Shown here: positions 28,442-37,641 of the stretch, piece by piece | Numbering within the stretch: the first letter of the stretch is position 1 | Layout: each line of letters opens with the position of its first letter | From: Sporosarcina ureae | GTDB taxonomy: Bacteria > Bacillota > Bacilli > Bacillales_A > Planococcaceae | Length of the DNA: 64,000 nucleotides | NCBI RefSeq assembly: GCF_002082015.1 | Contig: NZ_CP015109.1 | Location: 2,075,001-2,139,000 of the forward strand | Reading direction: 5' to 3' | Position numbers and translations under genes: made by a program | The notes under the pieces: model-generated | Databases searched by the model: none | Seen by the model: only the letters and a program-made list of their open reading frames with translations | Told to the model about the DNA's origin: nothing

Positions 28442-29938
28442 ATGATTAAAGTTGAAAATGAAGTCAAGTTAACAATTGCCGAGGATGAAACAAATCCATT
28501 TTTACTTGAACACTTCGAATCCGTTGGGAAAGAGTACACTGCGACAACTGAAAGCTTAGAAGTAATTGGAGAGATTCCGAAAGACTTAAATGGGATTTAC
28601 GTTCGTAACGGACATAACCAAGTACATGCGCCGATGGGTATTTATCATCCCTTCGATGGAGATGGCATGATTCACGCAGTACATTTTGAAGATGGAAAAG
28701 CTACTTATCGTAACCGCTTCGTTCGTACCACTGGATTTTTAGCGGAGGAAGCTGCTCAGAAGTCACTTTGGTCTGGTATTTTAGAACCCCATTTAACTAC
28801 ACGTCAAGGTTGGGGAAGCATGGGGACAATGAAAGATAATGCGGGTACAGACGTTATTGCGCATGGCGGTAAATTATTAGCGTCGATGTCACAGTGTAGT
28901 GAAATCAATCGTATGGATCCAGTCACGTTAGAAATGCTTGAACCAGATGCATGGAATAACACGGTTGCACCACAAGGTATTTGTTCACACTTTAAAGTAG
29001 ATAACGATACTGGAGAATTAATGTTCTTTAACTTCAGCGAAACATATCCCTATATGAATTATGGCGTTGTAGGACCTGATAGTGAATTGAAGCATTATGT
29101 TCCAATCGATTTACCAGGTATACGTTGGCCGCATGATCTTGGAGTCACAAAAAATTATTCGATTCTTCATGACTTACCATTTATATTTGATCCGAAGTTA
29201 TTGGAAAAAGGAGAACGTAAAGTAACATTCTTCGATGATATGCCTGCTAGATTTGGTATCATCCCACGTCATGGAACAAACGAAGACATTAAATGGTTTG
29301 AAGCAAAATCTTGTTTCATTTTACATTTATCGAACTGTTACGAAGATGGCGATAACGTTATAATGGAAGGTTGCGTAACATTTAATCCAGGAAAACCTGA
29401 AGTAGGTAAACAGGGCAACAATGCAACGGATAAAATTAAACAAGCTATGAATAAGACAGCCACAGAATACAGAATGTATCGTTGGACATTCAATTTAAAG
29501 ACAGGGAAAACGAAAGAAGAGTTCCTAGACGAGGAAGCAACGGAATTCCCTGTGGTTAGTAATGATTATGTCGGTAAAAAGTATCGTTATAGTTATAATT
29601 CAACGTTGAACTCAGATATAAATAAACCTTGGTATCTAACTGGGCTTATAAAATATGACTTACAAGAGGGTACAAGTCAAAAGTATGAATATGGTGAAGA
29701 TCGTTTAGGAAGTGAACCACATATCGCACGACGTACAAATGCAGTGGAAGAAGACGATGGCTACTTAATCACACTAGTAACAGATTTGAAGAAAAATCAA
29801 TCTGAATGTCTAATTCTTAATGCAAGCGATTTAACACAAGGACCAGTAGCGAGAATTATTTTACCGCACAGAATTCCAACTGGTGCACATGGAGCTTGGG
29901 TCGAAGAGGCGCGAATTAAAGGGGAATTAGTTATATAA
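28442..29938 (+). CDS. Carotenoid oxygenase-family dioxygenase (RPE65/lignostilbene dioxygenase type)
   Basis: 498 residues. The four Fe(II)-binding histidines of the seven-bladed propeller are identifiable: H183 (GICSHFKVD), H231 (WPHDLGVT), H295 (FILHLSNCYEDGD) and H483 (TGAHGAWV); FDGDGMIHAV and NGIYVRNG are also typical. These enzymes split C=C bonds with O2 into two aldehydes or ketones; substrates include carotenoids, apocarotenoids, stilbenes and isoeugenol. The ATG follows AAAGGGAG. Flanking dehydrogenase, hydrolases and BKACE suggest a catabolic role, not pigment synthesis. Substrate unknown. Confidence 0.92.
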   Translation: MIKVENEVKLTIAEDETNPFLLEHFESVGKEYTATTESLEVIGEIPKDLNGIYVRNGHNQVHAPMGIYHPFDGDGMIHAVHFEDGKATYRNRFVRTTGFLAEEAAQKSLWSGILEPHLTTRQGWGSMGTMKDNAGTDVIAHGGKLLASMSQCSEINRMDPVTLEMLEPDAWNNTVAPQGICSHFKVDNDTGELMFFNFSETYPYMNYGVVGPDSELKHYVPIDLPGIRWPHDLGVTKNYSILHDLPFIFDPKLLEKGERKVTFFDDMPARFGIIPRHGTNEDIKWFEAKSCFILHLSNCYEDGDNVIMEGCVTFNPGKPEVGKQGNNATDKIKQAMNKTATEYRMYRWTFNLKTGKTKEEFLDEEATEFPVVSNDYVGKKYRYSYNSTLNSDINKPWYLTGLIKYDLQEGTSQKYEYGEDRLGSEPHIARRTNAVEEDDGYLITLVTDLKKNQSECLILNASDLTQGPVARIILPHRIPTGAHGAWVEEARIKGELVI

Positions 29939-29946
29939 AAACAGCA

Positions 29947-29974
29947 ACCCTCACTTTTTTATAAAAGTGGGGGT
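29947..29974 (+). terminator. Hairpin after the oxygenase gene
   Basis: ACCCTCACTTTT pairs with AAAAGTGGGGGT (one wobble). No T run follows, so it may be a weak terminator or an mRNA-stabilising hairpin. Confidence 0.4.
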
Positions 29975-30026
29975 CAACTATAAATTAGCATGATGAAATT
30001 AGTTTTAATAGAGAAGGGGTAAGAAG

Positions 30027-30731
30027 ATGCCTGAATATGCGGAAAATCTAGTTTTAATTCCTGGTTTAAATAACACAAAACAAACGTGGGATGGGGTATT
30101 GGAGGCACTACCAAAGTCAATTAATGCTTTCCCGGTAGACGTCCCTGCCATCCCTAACATAGATGAAATAGCTAAAGAATTGTTGAAAGACTTACCAGAA
30201 AGATTTCACTTAATCGGTCATTCATTTGGCGGTTTTGTGGCTTTATCCATTCTTGCCAACGCTCCAGAAAGAGTATCAGCACTTTCGTTAGTGGGGACCA
30301 ATGCACAAGCAGATAGTGAAGCGGGAAAAGAGTTTAGAAAAAAAGCGATTGCAAGAGTGGAAGCCGGTGAATATGAAGAAATGGTAAATGCTTCAGCCCA
30401 TCGTACATTCCACCCCGATAATTTAGATAATACTAAACTACAAGAAATCCGTGAACAAATGCTAAAAGATTATGGTCCGGAGCGCTATATTGCACATGCA
30501 AAAGCAATAATGGAAAAACCAGATCGAAGTTCTTTGCTGGCTAATACAGATATTCCATACTTATTCATAGCAAGTAAGGATGATGTAGTCGTTCCGTTAG
30601 AAAGTACAAAAGCCATGTTGAAGGATGCTCCTAACGCGGAGTTTAAAACAATTGAAGGAACAGGACACTTAGCACCACTTGAACAACCAGAAGCCCTTGC
30701 AGAATTGCTGTTACCTTGGTTAGAGAAATAG
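30027..30731 (+). CDS. Alpha/beta hydrolase
   Basis: 234 residues, cytoplasmic. Nucleophile serine in LIGHSFGGFVAL (about 73), acid in ASKDDVVVP (about 192) and histidine in GTGHLAPLEQP (about 213) form the triad. Resembles small esterases or enol-lactone hydrolases. Good AGGGG site before the ATG. It lies between the C=C-cleaving oxygenase and the BKACE gene and could open an ester or lactone intermediate. Confidence 0.85.
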   Translation: MPEYAENLVLIPGLNNTKQTWDGVLEALPKSINAFPVDVPAIPNIDEIAKELLKDLPERFHLIGHSFGGFVALSILANAPERVSALSLVGTNAQADSEAGKEFRKKAIARVEAGEYEEMVNASAHRTFHPDNLDNTKLQEIREQMLKDYGPERYIAHAKAIMEKPDRSSLLANTDIPYLFIASKDDVVVPLESTKAMLKDAPNAEFKTIEGTGHLAPLEQPEALAELLLPWLEK

Positions 30732-30810
30732 ACAGTGTATATTTTATAAAGAAATATGAGGATTAGCGCGTAATAATATGTCAGTAATTTAATTAGTTAT
30801 ATGATTTCAT

Positions 30811-30825
30811 TGGAGACTAATTCCA
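30811..30825. promoter_or_regulatory. Possible IclR-type operator
   Basis: TGGAGACTAATTCCA, an imperfect palindrome close to the TGGA-N7-TCCA form bound by some IclR-family regulators, 172 nt before the BKACE gene. An IclR gene closes the cluster. The 265-bp gap otherwise shows only AT-rich sequence. Confidence 0.25.
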
Positions 30826-30996
30826 TGATTTGCTTATTGCAAACTATCCAACCCATATAAAAGAGATGAGTCATTCATTGTTAAAATACTAAATCATCAT
30901 AGTAGGAAATGATGACTCTAACCAAGAAAGTTTTACATCGCTTGTTTGTACGTAGTAAGAAAGTAAATGAATATAATTATTTAGGAGTTGTCTATA

Positions 30997-31818
30997 ATGG
31001 AAAAACTAATTATTACCGTTGCACCTACAGGAACTGGCACGACAAGAGAAGACACACCGTATCTTCCCCTTACACCAAAAGAAATCGCAGATGAGGTACA
31101 TCTAGCTTATGAAGCAGGCGCGGCAATTGCGCACATGCATGTCCGTGATGAAGAAGGTAAACCCTCGATGGACAAGGAAATCTATCGCGACTTAGTAGAA
31201 CGTGTGAAAGAAAAATGTGGTAATGAACTTATTATTAGTTTAACTTCTGCAGGTAAGCATGGAATTTCAGATGAAGAGCGTTTAGAGTTTTGTGATCTCT
31301 CACCTGATTTTGGTTCATTAGATGCAGGTTCACTTAACTTGAAGAATTTCGTGTTTATGAACTCTCCTCAATTTTTAGAAAAGCTTGCTAAAAAGATGCA
31401 AGAAAATAATGTGAAGCCAGAAATTGAAGTATTTCACCCTGGAATGATTTCTAATGCTCAAAAATTAATTGATGCAGGTTTAATTACGGGTTCATTACAT
31501 TACTCAATCGTATTAGGGGCGGATGGTGGAATGCCTGCAACACCTAAAAGTTTACTTTACTTTTTAGATTCACTACCTGAAGGTGCAAGTTGGGGAGTGG
31601 TTGCTTTTAAAAACCAATTAGCTATGAATACGCTAGCAATAAGCCTTGGAGGGCATGTTCGTGTAGGTATGGAAGACTATGCTTATATTAGACCAGGTGT
31701 ATTAGCGAAGACAAATGCCGAGTTTGTTGAACAAATTAAAAAAATTGCTCATGAATTTGGACGAGAAATTGCTACACCTGCAGAGGCAAGAGAAATGTTA
31801 CTTGGAAGCAATAACTAA
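30997..31818 (+). CDS. Beta-keto acid cleavage enzyme (BKACE, DUF849)
   Basis: 273 residues from ATG 30997 (GGAG upstream; a TTG at 30988 is less likely). TIM barrel with zinc ligands HMHVRD (H48, H50) and EVFHPGM, and the GGHVRVGMED signature near the C-terminus. The family, typified by 3-keto-5-aminohexanoate cleavage enzyme Kce, converts a beta-keto acid plus acetyl-CoA to acetoacetate and a new acyl-CoA. Side-chain specificity cannot be assigned by eye. Followed after 44 nt by an aldehyde dehydrogenase, so a three-gene unit to 34259 is likely. Confidence 0.9.
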   Translation: MEKLIITVAPTGTGTTREDTPYLPLTPKEIADEVHLAYEAGAAIAHMHVRDEEGKPSMDKEIYRDLVERVKEKCGNELIISLTSAGKHGISDEERLEFCDLSPDFGSLDAGSLNLKNFVFMNSPQFLEKLAKKMQENNVKPEIEVFHPGMISNAQKLIDAGLITGSLHYSIVLGADGGMPATPKSLLYFLDSLPEGASWGVVAFKNQLAMNTLAISLGGHVRVGMEDYAYIRPGVLAKTNAEFVEQIKKIAHEFGREIATPAEAREMLLGSNN

Positions 31819-31862
31819 AGAGACATTCGAATAGAGTAGGAATTCATAATAGGAGTGACAAA

Positions 31863-33296
31863 ATGTATATAAATGGAAAATGGTTGAGAACAGAATCTGA
31901 ATTAGAAATAAAAAATCCTGCAACAGGTGAAGTGGTTGATACTGTTTACTTAGTAGGTGAAGAAGAAACTAAACAGGCTATTGACGCAGCCACAGATGCT
32001 TTTCCTTTATGGTCAGGACTGACATCAGAAGATCGTAGCAAGCATATCCATAACGTTGTTGCAAAGTTGGAAGAAAAAAAAGAACATCTTGCTCAAGTAA
32101 TTACGAAAGAAATGGGTAAATCCATTCACAATGCGAGATATGAAGTAGGCAGTACAATATCATTCTTCAAATGGTATGCAGAAGAAGCTCGTCGTGTCTA
32201 CGGCGAAGTCATGCCTATATCTGCAAAAAATAAACGTGCTCATGTTATTAAACAACCAGTGGGCGTAGTTGCAGCCATTACTCCTTGGAACTTCCCTTTA
32301 TCTATGGGTGCAAGAAAGCTGGGTCCAGCGCTGGCAGTTGGTTGTACGGTAGTATTAAAACCATCTTCCGAGGCACCGCTATCATCACTTGAGTTATTCA
32401 AAATATTTGATGAGGCAGGATTACCAAAAGGTGTCGTTAACTTAGTGATTGGAAAGTCGGAAGAAATTGCTAAAGTAATTATGGAAAGTAAAGATGTGCG
32501 GAAATTAACATTCACAGGATCAACTAATGTCGGAAAACAACTAATCCGTCAATCGGCTGATACAGTGAAACAAGTATCCATGGAATTAGGTGGCCATGCA
32601 CCATTTATAGTTTTTGACGATGCAGATCTTGATTTAGCCGTTCAAGGTGTCATGGGAAGTAAGTTTGCTTCTAGCGGTCAACAATGTGTATGTACAAACC
32701 GTGTATATGTTCAAGAAGGGGTATATGAAGAATTCTCAGAGAAATTCAAAACCGCTGTCCGTAATATGAAAGTCGGCAATGGATTAGATGAGGCAAATCA
32801 AATGGGCTCACTTGTTAATGAAAAGGCAGTACATAGTGTACATAGTCAAGTAGTTGACGCAGTGGAAAAAGGAGCAAAAGTACTTGTTGGCGGTAAAAGA
32901 CTCGAAGAAGATGAATATTCAAATGGGTACTTTTATGCGCCCACAGTTTTAGGAAATGTAACTGAGGATATGGATATTACTAAAATAGAAACATTTGGGC
33001 CTGTAGCTCCATTAATTTCATTTACTTCAGAAGCAGAAGTTATTCAAAAAGCAAATGATATTGAATATGGCTTAGCATCTTATTTTTATACAAATGACTT
33101 GTCGCGTACACACCGTGTTTCCGAGAAACTAGAGTATGGCATGGTCGGAGTGAATGATCCAGCGCCATTCTCCATGCAAGCGCCATTTGGTGGGATAAAG
33201 GAAAGTGGTCTAGGACGCGAAAGTGGTAAGTATGGATTAGAAGATTATTTAACAACCAAAGCCGTATCTGTCATGTTTAATACAGAAGAGCAGTAA
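31863..33296 (+). CDS. NAD(P)-dependent aldehyde dehydrogenase
   Basis: 477 residues. Cofactor-binding ITPWNFP and FTGSTNVG, glutamate base in SMELGGHAPF, and nucleophile cysteine in SGQQCVCTNR. Overall like succinate-semialdehyde dehydrogenases (GabD group). It would oxidise an aldehyde, plausibly one of the two carbonyl products of the nearby C=C-cleaving oxygenase. AGGAGTG site before the ATG; next gene starts 27 nt after the stop. Confidence 0.92.
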   Translation: MYINGKWLRTESELEIKNPATGEVVDTVYLVGEEETKQAIDAATDAFPLWSGLTSEDRSKHIHNVVAKLEEKKEHLAQVITKEMGKSIHNARYEVGSTISFFKWYAEEARRVYGEVMPISAKNKRAHVIKQPVGVVAAITPWNFPLSMGARKLGPALAVGCTVVLKPSSEAPLSSLELFKIFDEAGLPKGVVNLVIGKSEEIAKVIMESKDVRKLTFTGSTNVGKQLIRQSADTVKQVSMELGGHAPFIVFDDADLDLAVQGVMGSKFASSGQQCVCTNRVYVQEGVYEEFSEKFKTAVRNMKVGNGLDEANQMGSLVNEKAVHSVHSQVVDAVEKGAKVLVGGKRLEEDEYSNGYFYAPTVLGNVTEDMDITKIETFGPVAPLISFTSEAEVIQKANDIEYGLASYFYTNDLSRTHRVSEKLEYGMVGVNDPAPFSMQAPFGGIKESGLGRESGKYGLEDYLTTKAVSVMFNTEEQ

Positions 33297-33323
33297 TTAC
33301 TTATTGGAAGGTTGAATTTATCA

Positions 33324-34259
33324 ATGTTTGATGTTCATTCGCATTTTATTCCGGAAAAGGTCCTTCAATGGGTAGAGCTAAATCAAGACAAAGTGAATGC
33401 GCGTTGGGTTAGCAAGGGAGAAAATCAACCTGACTTGATGATTATTAATGATAAGTGGGCATTTACTTTATCAGAAGCCTTTATTAATGAAGATTTACAT
33501 CGTTCTGAGCAAATAAAGGCTGGTATTCAACATACACTCGTGTCACCATTGCCACAACTGTTCTTATATGACTTTCCACCAGAAATCACAGCAGAACTAT
33601 CATCTATATATAACAGAGAAATTATGCATTTAGTAGAACGAAATAAAGATGTATATTCTGGATTGGCAACTATTCCACTTAATGATCCCGAACTTGCTGC
33701 AAAAGAATTAAAATGTGCAATGGAAGCGGGTTTAAAGGGAGCAATCATCGGTACAGGAGTATCGGAATTACTATTAACTGATAGCTCGTTTTTGCCGGTA
33801 TGGGAAGAAGCGGATCGTTTAGGTGCTATTCTCTTTATTCATCCATTGCTCAGTGAAGATCGTCGTCTTGAAAAAAGAAGGATGTCTACGCTAAGTGGTG
33901 TACTTTGGGAAACGACAGTTTGTAGTACGGATATTTTACTAAGTGGTTACTTAGACAGATTTAGAAATGTGAAAATTATTTTAGCGCATGGCGGTGGCTT
34001 CTTGCCTTACCAGATAGGACGTTTGAACAGAGGGTATGAACAATGGGATGACGTTTCTCAGGTTTTGAAAGCACCACCAATTGATTATCTAAAACGATTT
34101 TGGTTTGATTCAGTTTTATGGAATAAGGAAGCACATGATTATCTACTATCTATCGTGGGTGTAGATCGGGTATTACCGGGATCTGACTTTCCTTTTGAAA
34201 TTAGTGAGTTTCCGCCAAATCACTCAGATCAAACAGCATGGAAAAAACTGTTTTTGTAA
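33324..34259 (+). CDS. Amidohydrolase-2 family protein (ACMSD-like decarboxylase or hydrolase)
   Basis: 311 residues from ATG 33324 (GGAAGG 12 nt upstream; TTG 33312 possible). Metal ligands of the ACMSD subgroup: DVHSHF (HxH), LFIHPL, LAHGGGFLPYQIGR and GSDFPFE. The subgroup includes aminocarboxymuconate-semialdehyde decarboxylase, gamma-resorcylate decarboxylase and 5-carboxyvanillate decarboxylase, all zinc or manganese enzymes acting on carboxylated aromatics or ring-cleavage products. Last gene of the unit; a strong terminator follows. Confidence 0.85.
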   Translation: MFDVHSHFIPEKVLQWVELNQDKVNARWVSKGENQPDLMIINDKWAFTLSEAFINEDLHRSEQIKAGIQHTLVSPLPQLFLYDFPPEITAELSSIYNREIMHLVERNKDVYSGLATIPLNDPELAAKELKCAMEAGLKGAIIGTGVSELLLTDSSFLPVWEEADRLGAILFIHPLLSEDRRLEKRRMSTLSGVLWETTVCSTDILLSGYLDRFRNVKIILAHGGGFLPYQIGRLNRGYEQWDDVSQVLKAPPIDYLKRFWFDSVLWNKEAHDYLLSIVGVDRVLPGSDFPFEISEFPPNHSDQTAWKKLFL

Positions 34260-34313
34260 GATTCTAAGTGAATGAATATTCTTGTTGTCATAAAAACCAC
34301 AGAGTGCTAGACG

Positions 34314-34360
34314 AAAATGAGGATTTAATGTGTTATTACTATTAAATCCTCATTTTAATT
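34314..34360. terminator. Strong terminator after the catabolic unit
   Basis: Perfect 16-bp stem AAAATGAGGATTTAAT / ATTAAATCCTCATTTT (34314-34329, 34341-34356). The rest of the 310-bp gap is AT-rich and should hold the IclR gene promoter. Confidence 0.88.
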
Positions 34361-34568
34361 ACTTCTTATTTAATTCAATACAGCCTGTCTATCTTATAAT
34401 AATGTTTATATATTGGTGTAAATAAGAAATAATTCAACATAATTAGTATTTTGTTAATCCTTCTTATACCTGTCATGGATAAAAATTGTTATTGAATAGT
34501 GGTTCAGAATAGTGAGGATATATGATACACTAACTACTAATAAAATATTAAAGTTGGAGGATACAAAC

Positions 34569-35369
34569 TTGAAAATTTTGGAAAGCGAGAGCAAGCCAAG
34601 TCAAGTACCTGCGCTAGATTCTTCAATAAAGATACTTGAATTATTGGCAACACAGGGTTATCAGCACGCAAAGTTAACTGAGATATCAGAAGCGACTGGT
34701 ATCAACGTCAGTACATGTTTAAGAATTTTGAGAACACTTGAAAAAAAGAGTTACGTTGTGTTTTCCAGCAATTCAAAAGAATATTCATTAGGTACACCGT
34801 TAATCGCATTAGGTAACCGCGCTCGAGAAGTTAATGATTATATAGAAGTAGCTAGTGGATATTTGAAAGAATTAGCTAAAACAGGCTCAACTTTTGTTTT
34901 AGTAAAAAGAGTTCGTAAATCACATCTTATGTATGTAGCAAAAGAAGAGCCTGATCTGAAAGTACGGCTAACCGTTTCAGCAGGTGATTCATTCCCGATT
35001 ACGGCTGGTGCACTCGGTAAATGTTTTTACTCATATTTAGACGAAGAAGATGCTAAAAACGTTTTAAATGATGTCATGTTGAATGAGCACTTAAAGAAGT
35101 ACACGGAGAAATCGGTTATTACAAAGCAAGAATTGAATGCGCAAAAATCAAAAATCCTCGAAGAAGGTATAGCTGAAAGCCATGAAGAGTATTCATTAGG
35201 TATATCAGCATATGCATGTCCAATATTTGATAGCAAAGGAAATATCATATTGGGATTGGGCACATATATTCCCACTTCATTAATTAATCAAATTGGGATA
35301 GATGATATTAAAGAAACAATGAAGTCATCTGCAGAAGAAATTACAAAAGCGATCAATACTCTAGTTTAA
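34569..35369 (+). CDS. IclR-family transcriptional regulator
   Basis: 266 residues from TTG 34569, with TTGGAGG 8 nt upstream; the frame extends to 34512 without a site. N-terminal winged helix (about 15-80: SIKILELLATQ, LTEISEATGINVSTCLRILRTLEKKSY) and C-terminal effector domain with the GITA-like PITAGALGKCF loop and the closing SAYACPIFD/LGLGTYIP region. Likely local regulator of the oxygenase/BKACE cluster, responding to an aromatic or keto-acid intermediate. Confidence 0.9.
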   Translation: MKILESESKPSQVPALDSSIKILELLATQGYQHAKLTEISEATGINVSTCLRILRTLEKKSYVVFSSNSKEYSLGTPLIALGNRAREVNDYIEVASGYLKELAKTGSTFVLVKRVRKSHLMYVAKEEPDLKVRLTVSAGDSFPITAGALGKCFYSYLDEEDAKNVLNDVMLNEHLKKYTEKSVITKQELNAQKSKILEEGIAESHEEYSLGISAYACPIFDSKGNIILGLGTYIPTSLINQIGIDDIKETMKSSAEEITKAINTLV

Positions 35370-35407
35370 TATAGAATCTATAAGTTATAGTATAAATGAG
35401 AACAGTA

Positions 35408-35456
35408 AAATACACCCTCGAGTTTAACATTTAGTTAGATTCGAGGGTGTATTTTG
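35408..35456. terminator. Bidirectional terminator
   Basis: Stem TACACCCTCGA / TCGAGGGTGTA (35411-35421, 35441-35451) flanked by AAAA and TTTTG; serves the converging IclR and hydrolase genes. Confidence 0.88.
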
Positions 35457-35464
35457 ATGGAAAT

Positions 35465-36418
35465 TTAATAGGTTAGTTCATTAGTATCTGACGTTTCGTC
35501 TATTGTGCTCAAATGTTCTTTAAACCACGTAATCGCTTCATTACTGTACACCTCAAATTTTTCCAAGTAAGGCGTAAAATGATGTCCGTCAATTATCTTT
35601 AGTCTTTTAGGCTCTTTTGCATCTTCAAAAGCGTTAACTGCTAAATCAGTCGGTGTAATCGTATCATCACCTGCAACTAGCAGCAAAAGTGGTGTAGGTG
35701 AAATCAAAGAAATAAAATTACCAGGATTATATGAACGCGACAGTTCGATCGAACGAATTGTCACTTCATTTTTCCAATTAGGTGAAAGTGCACCACTTGA
35801 TAAATACCAATCAACAGAATCTTTGTCTGTATATATACCTTCATCTTCCTCAAATTCAGGGACGATCTTACGGTATGTCGGCTCTCCGCCTTGCATACGT
35901 GCTTTCCGATCCTCATAAAAACTATTTAATAATGCTGGTACATCAATAGGTGAGACTCTTCTTGCAGAAGACTGAGAACCACTTATAGTAGGTACCTGAG
36001 AGACAATACAACGCACTCGTTTATCCATAGCTCCTACCATTAATACGTGTCCGCCACTATAACTAGAACCCCATATACCGATTCTGGTACTATCGACTTC
36101 CTCTAATGAACTCATAAAAGTAATAGCGTGTTGGTAATCAAGGACTTGTTCATACGGGTTAATTTCTTGTCGCGGATATCCATCACTATCCCCAAAGTTC
36201 CGGTGATCATACAAAAGAACCGCAAATCCATTACTTGCAAACTTTTCAGCGAACTTATCTACGTACATTTCTTTTAATGATCCATAGCCGTGCGTCATTA
36301 TAATACCAGGAAGACTTACGTCAATACTTTGTGGTGAGTAAAACCAACCTCTTAATGTAATTCCTTCCGCATTAAACTCTACAAACTTTTTATTAAATGA
36401 ATGAACGTGCTTACTCAA
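35465..36418 (-). CDS. Alpha/beta hydrolase of the dienelactone/YcjY-like group
   Basis: 317 residues from TTG at 36418 with GGGGGA upstream. No signal peptide. Oxyanion region MTHGYGSLKEM, nucleophile in WGSSYSGGHVLM, acid in AGDDTITP, histidine in DGHHFTPY. Members act on esters, polyketides or lactones; substrate unknown. Its position next to the IclR gene suggests it belongs to the same catabolic island, in an opposite transcript. Confidence 0.82.
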   Translation of the reverse strand: MSKHVHSFNKKFVEFNAEGITLRGWFYSPQSIDVSLPGIIMTHGYGSLKEMYVDKFAEKFASNGFAVLLYDHRNFGDSDGYPRQEINPYEQVLDYQHAITFMSSLEEVDSTRIGIWGSSYSGGHVLMVGAMDKRVRCIVSQVPTISGSQSSARRVSPIDVPALLNSFYEDRKARMQGGEPTYRKIVPEFEEDEGIYTDKDSVDWYLSSGALSPNWKNEVTIRSIELSRSYNPGNFISLISPTPLLLLVAGDDTITPTDLAVNAFEDAKEPKRLKIIDGHHFTPYLEKFEVYSNEAITWFKEHLSTIDETSDTNELTY

Positions 36419-36694
36419 ATTAATTCCCCCAATACCTAATAAAATAAAGTTATCGTTAATTATACTTATACACTATATTTCCGTGTCTGTAAACTGTTTT
36501 CATATATAAACTATAATAATCAAAAATATTATATCTCCATAAGACTATTCGAAGTGTATTAAATTTACTATAGAGATGGTTAAGTAATCGTGTAGAAAAA
36601 CAAAATACGCATTTAAGAAATCATGCTTATTGTAACCTTTCCTAATCCCATACGAACTACTATTTAGAACCTACAGTAAGGAGCAGATTTATTT

Positions 36695-37582
36695 ATGAAA
36701 TTGTATAATATTGTGCCATTTGTGATGTCGGTATTGCTTGTTGCTGGGGTGGCGGTACCTGAAGCGGTGGGTGCGAAAGAGGAAGTGAAAGCTGAAGTGA
36801 CGTCGGATGAAAAAGCATTTATTAAAGTAGAAGGAACTATAGACGTGATGGAGAAAAGTGATGAGTTAACTCTCTATACAATTAAAGGCGGAGACGATTC
36901 TCCTGTTTTGGCTATTACCGAAGAAACAATAATTTTCGATAGTTCCGGTAAAAAGACAGAATTAAAAAAAGGAGACACAGTGTCTGCCTACACCCATGCA
37001 GATAAACCAATGATTCTGATTTACCCACCTCAGTACACTCCAGATGTCGTTATTGTTGAAGAACATGAGGCAACCACGGCAGTAGTTGGAATATTTAATG
37101 ATGAACTGGTGGATCCGTATTTGAAACTGCAGTTGAAGGTGGATGACAGTACAGACATTTCCAGTGCGTCCGGTAATAAAGTGAAGGCTGGGGACTTGGA
37201 AGATAAAAACTTATTAGTGTTCTATAGAGAAACCACTCGAAGTATTCCGGCCCAGACAACGCCAGAGAAAATAGTGGTACTAGACGTAAATACAGTAGAT
37301 GAAGATGCCGCTGTAGAACAGATTATAGAAGATGATCATTATATGGTTGATGGTGTGAAAATGGTACCGCTTCGTTTACTTGCTGAGAAGCTTGGATATG
37401 TCGTCGATTCGACGGGCGTTGGTGCGATTGTATCAAAAGGCGCTCCAACCTACACGATTACTCGGGGACAGAAGGAATATGGCTACAATAAATCATTGAT
37501 GAAGTTTGAAGTGACACCCGAGCTACTCGAACCGAGGAAGACCTATGTACCAGTAGAGCTAATTGAAGAAATGATGAAGTAA
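36695..37582 (+). CDS. Secreted protein with copper amine oxidase-like stalk domain
   Basis: 295 residues. Signal peptide 1-26 (cut near AVGA-KEE). Two weakly similar beta-rich segments (about 45-105 and 125-200), then a C-terminal stalk domain (about 215-295: VDGVKMVPLRLLAEKLGYVV and KTYVPVELIEEMMK), the small domain common in Bacilli surface and secreted proteins. No catalytic motif seen. Probably cell-envelope associated. AAGGAG precedes the ATG by 12 nt. The 276-bp gap upstream is AT-rich and carries both divergent promoters. Confidence 0.8.
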   Translation: MKLYNIVPFVMSVLLVAGVAVPEAVGAKEEVKAEVTSDEKAFIKVEGTIDVMEKSDELTLYTIKGGDDSPVLAITEETIIFDSSGKKTELKKGDTVSAYTHADKPMILIYPPQYTPDVVIVEEHEATTAVVGIFNDELVDPYLKLQLKVDDSTDISSASGNKVKAGDLEDKNLLVFYRETTRSIPAQTTPEKIVVLDVNTVDEDAAVEQIIEDDHYMVDGVKMVPLRLLAEKLGYVVDSTGVGAIVSKGAPTYTITRGQKEYGYNKSLMKFEVTPELLEPRKTYVPVELIEEMMK

Positions 37583-37601
37583 TCGAATCATATAAAAATA
37601 A

Positions 37602-37629
37602 GACAGGAGTCAGCGGACTTCTGCCTTTT
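37602..37629. terminator. Terminator between converging genes
   Basis: GACAGGAGTC / GACTTCTGCC imperfect stem with AGCG loop, followed by TTTTC. Confidence 0.65.
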
Positions 37630-37641
37630 CTGCTATTTACA

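Noticed and set aside
28393..30844. TTGCAAAC found before both the oxygenase and the BKACE genes
   Set aside because: The distance to the TATAA-like -10 differs (15 versus 19 nt), so a common promoter element is not supported.
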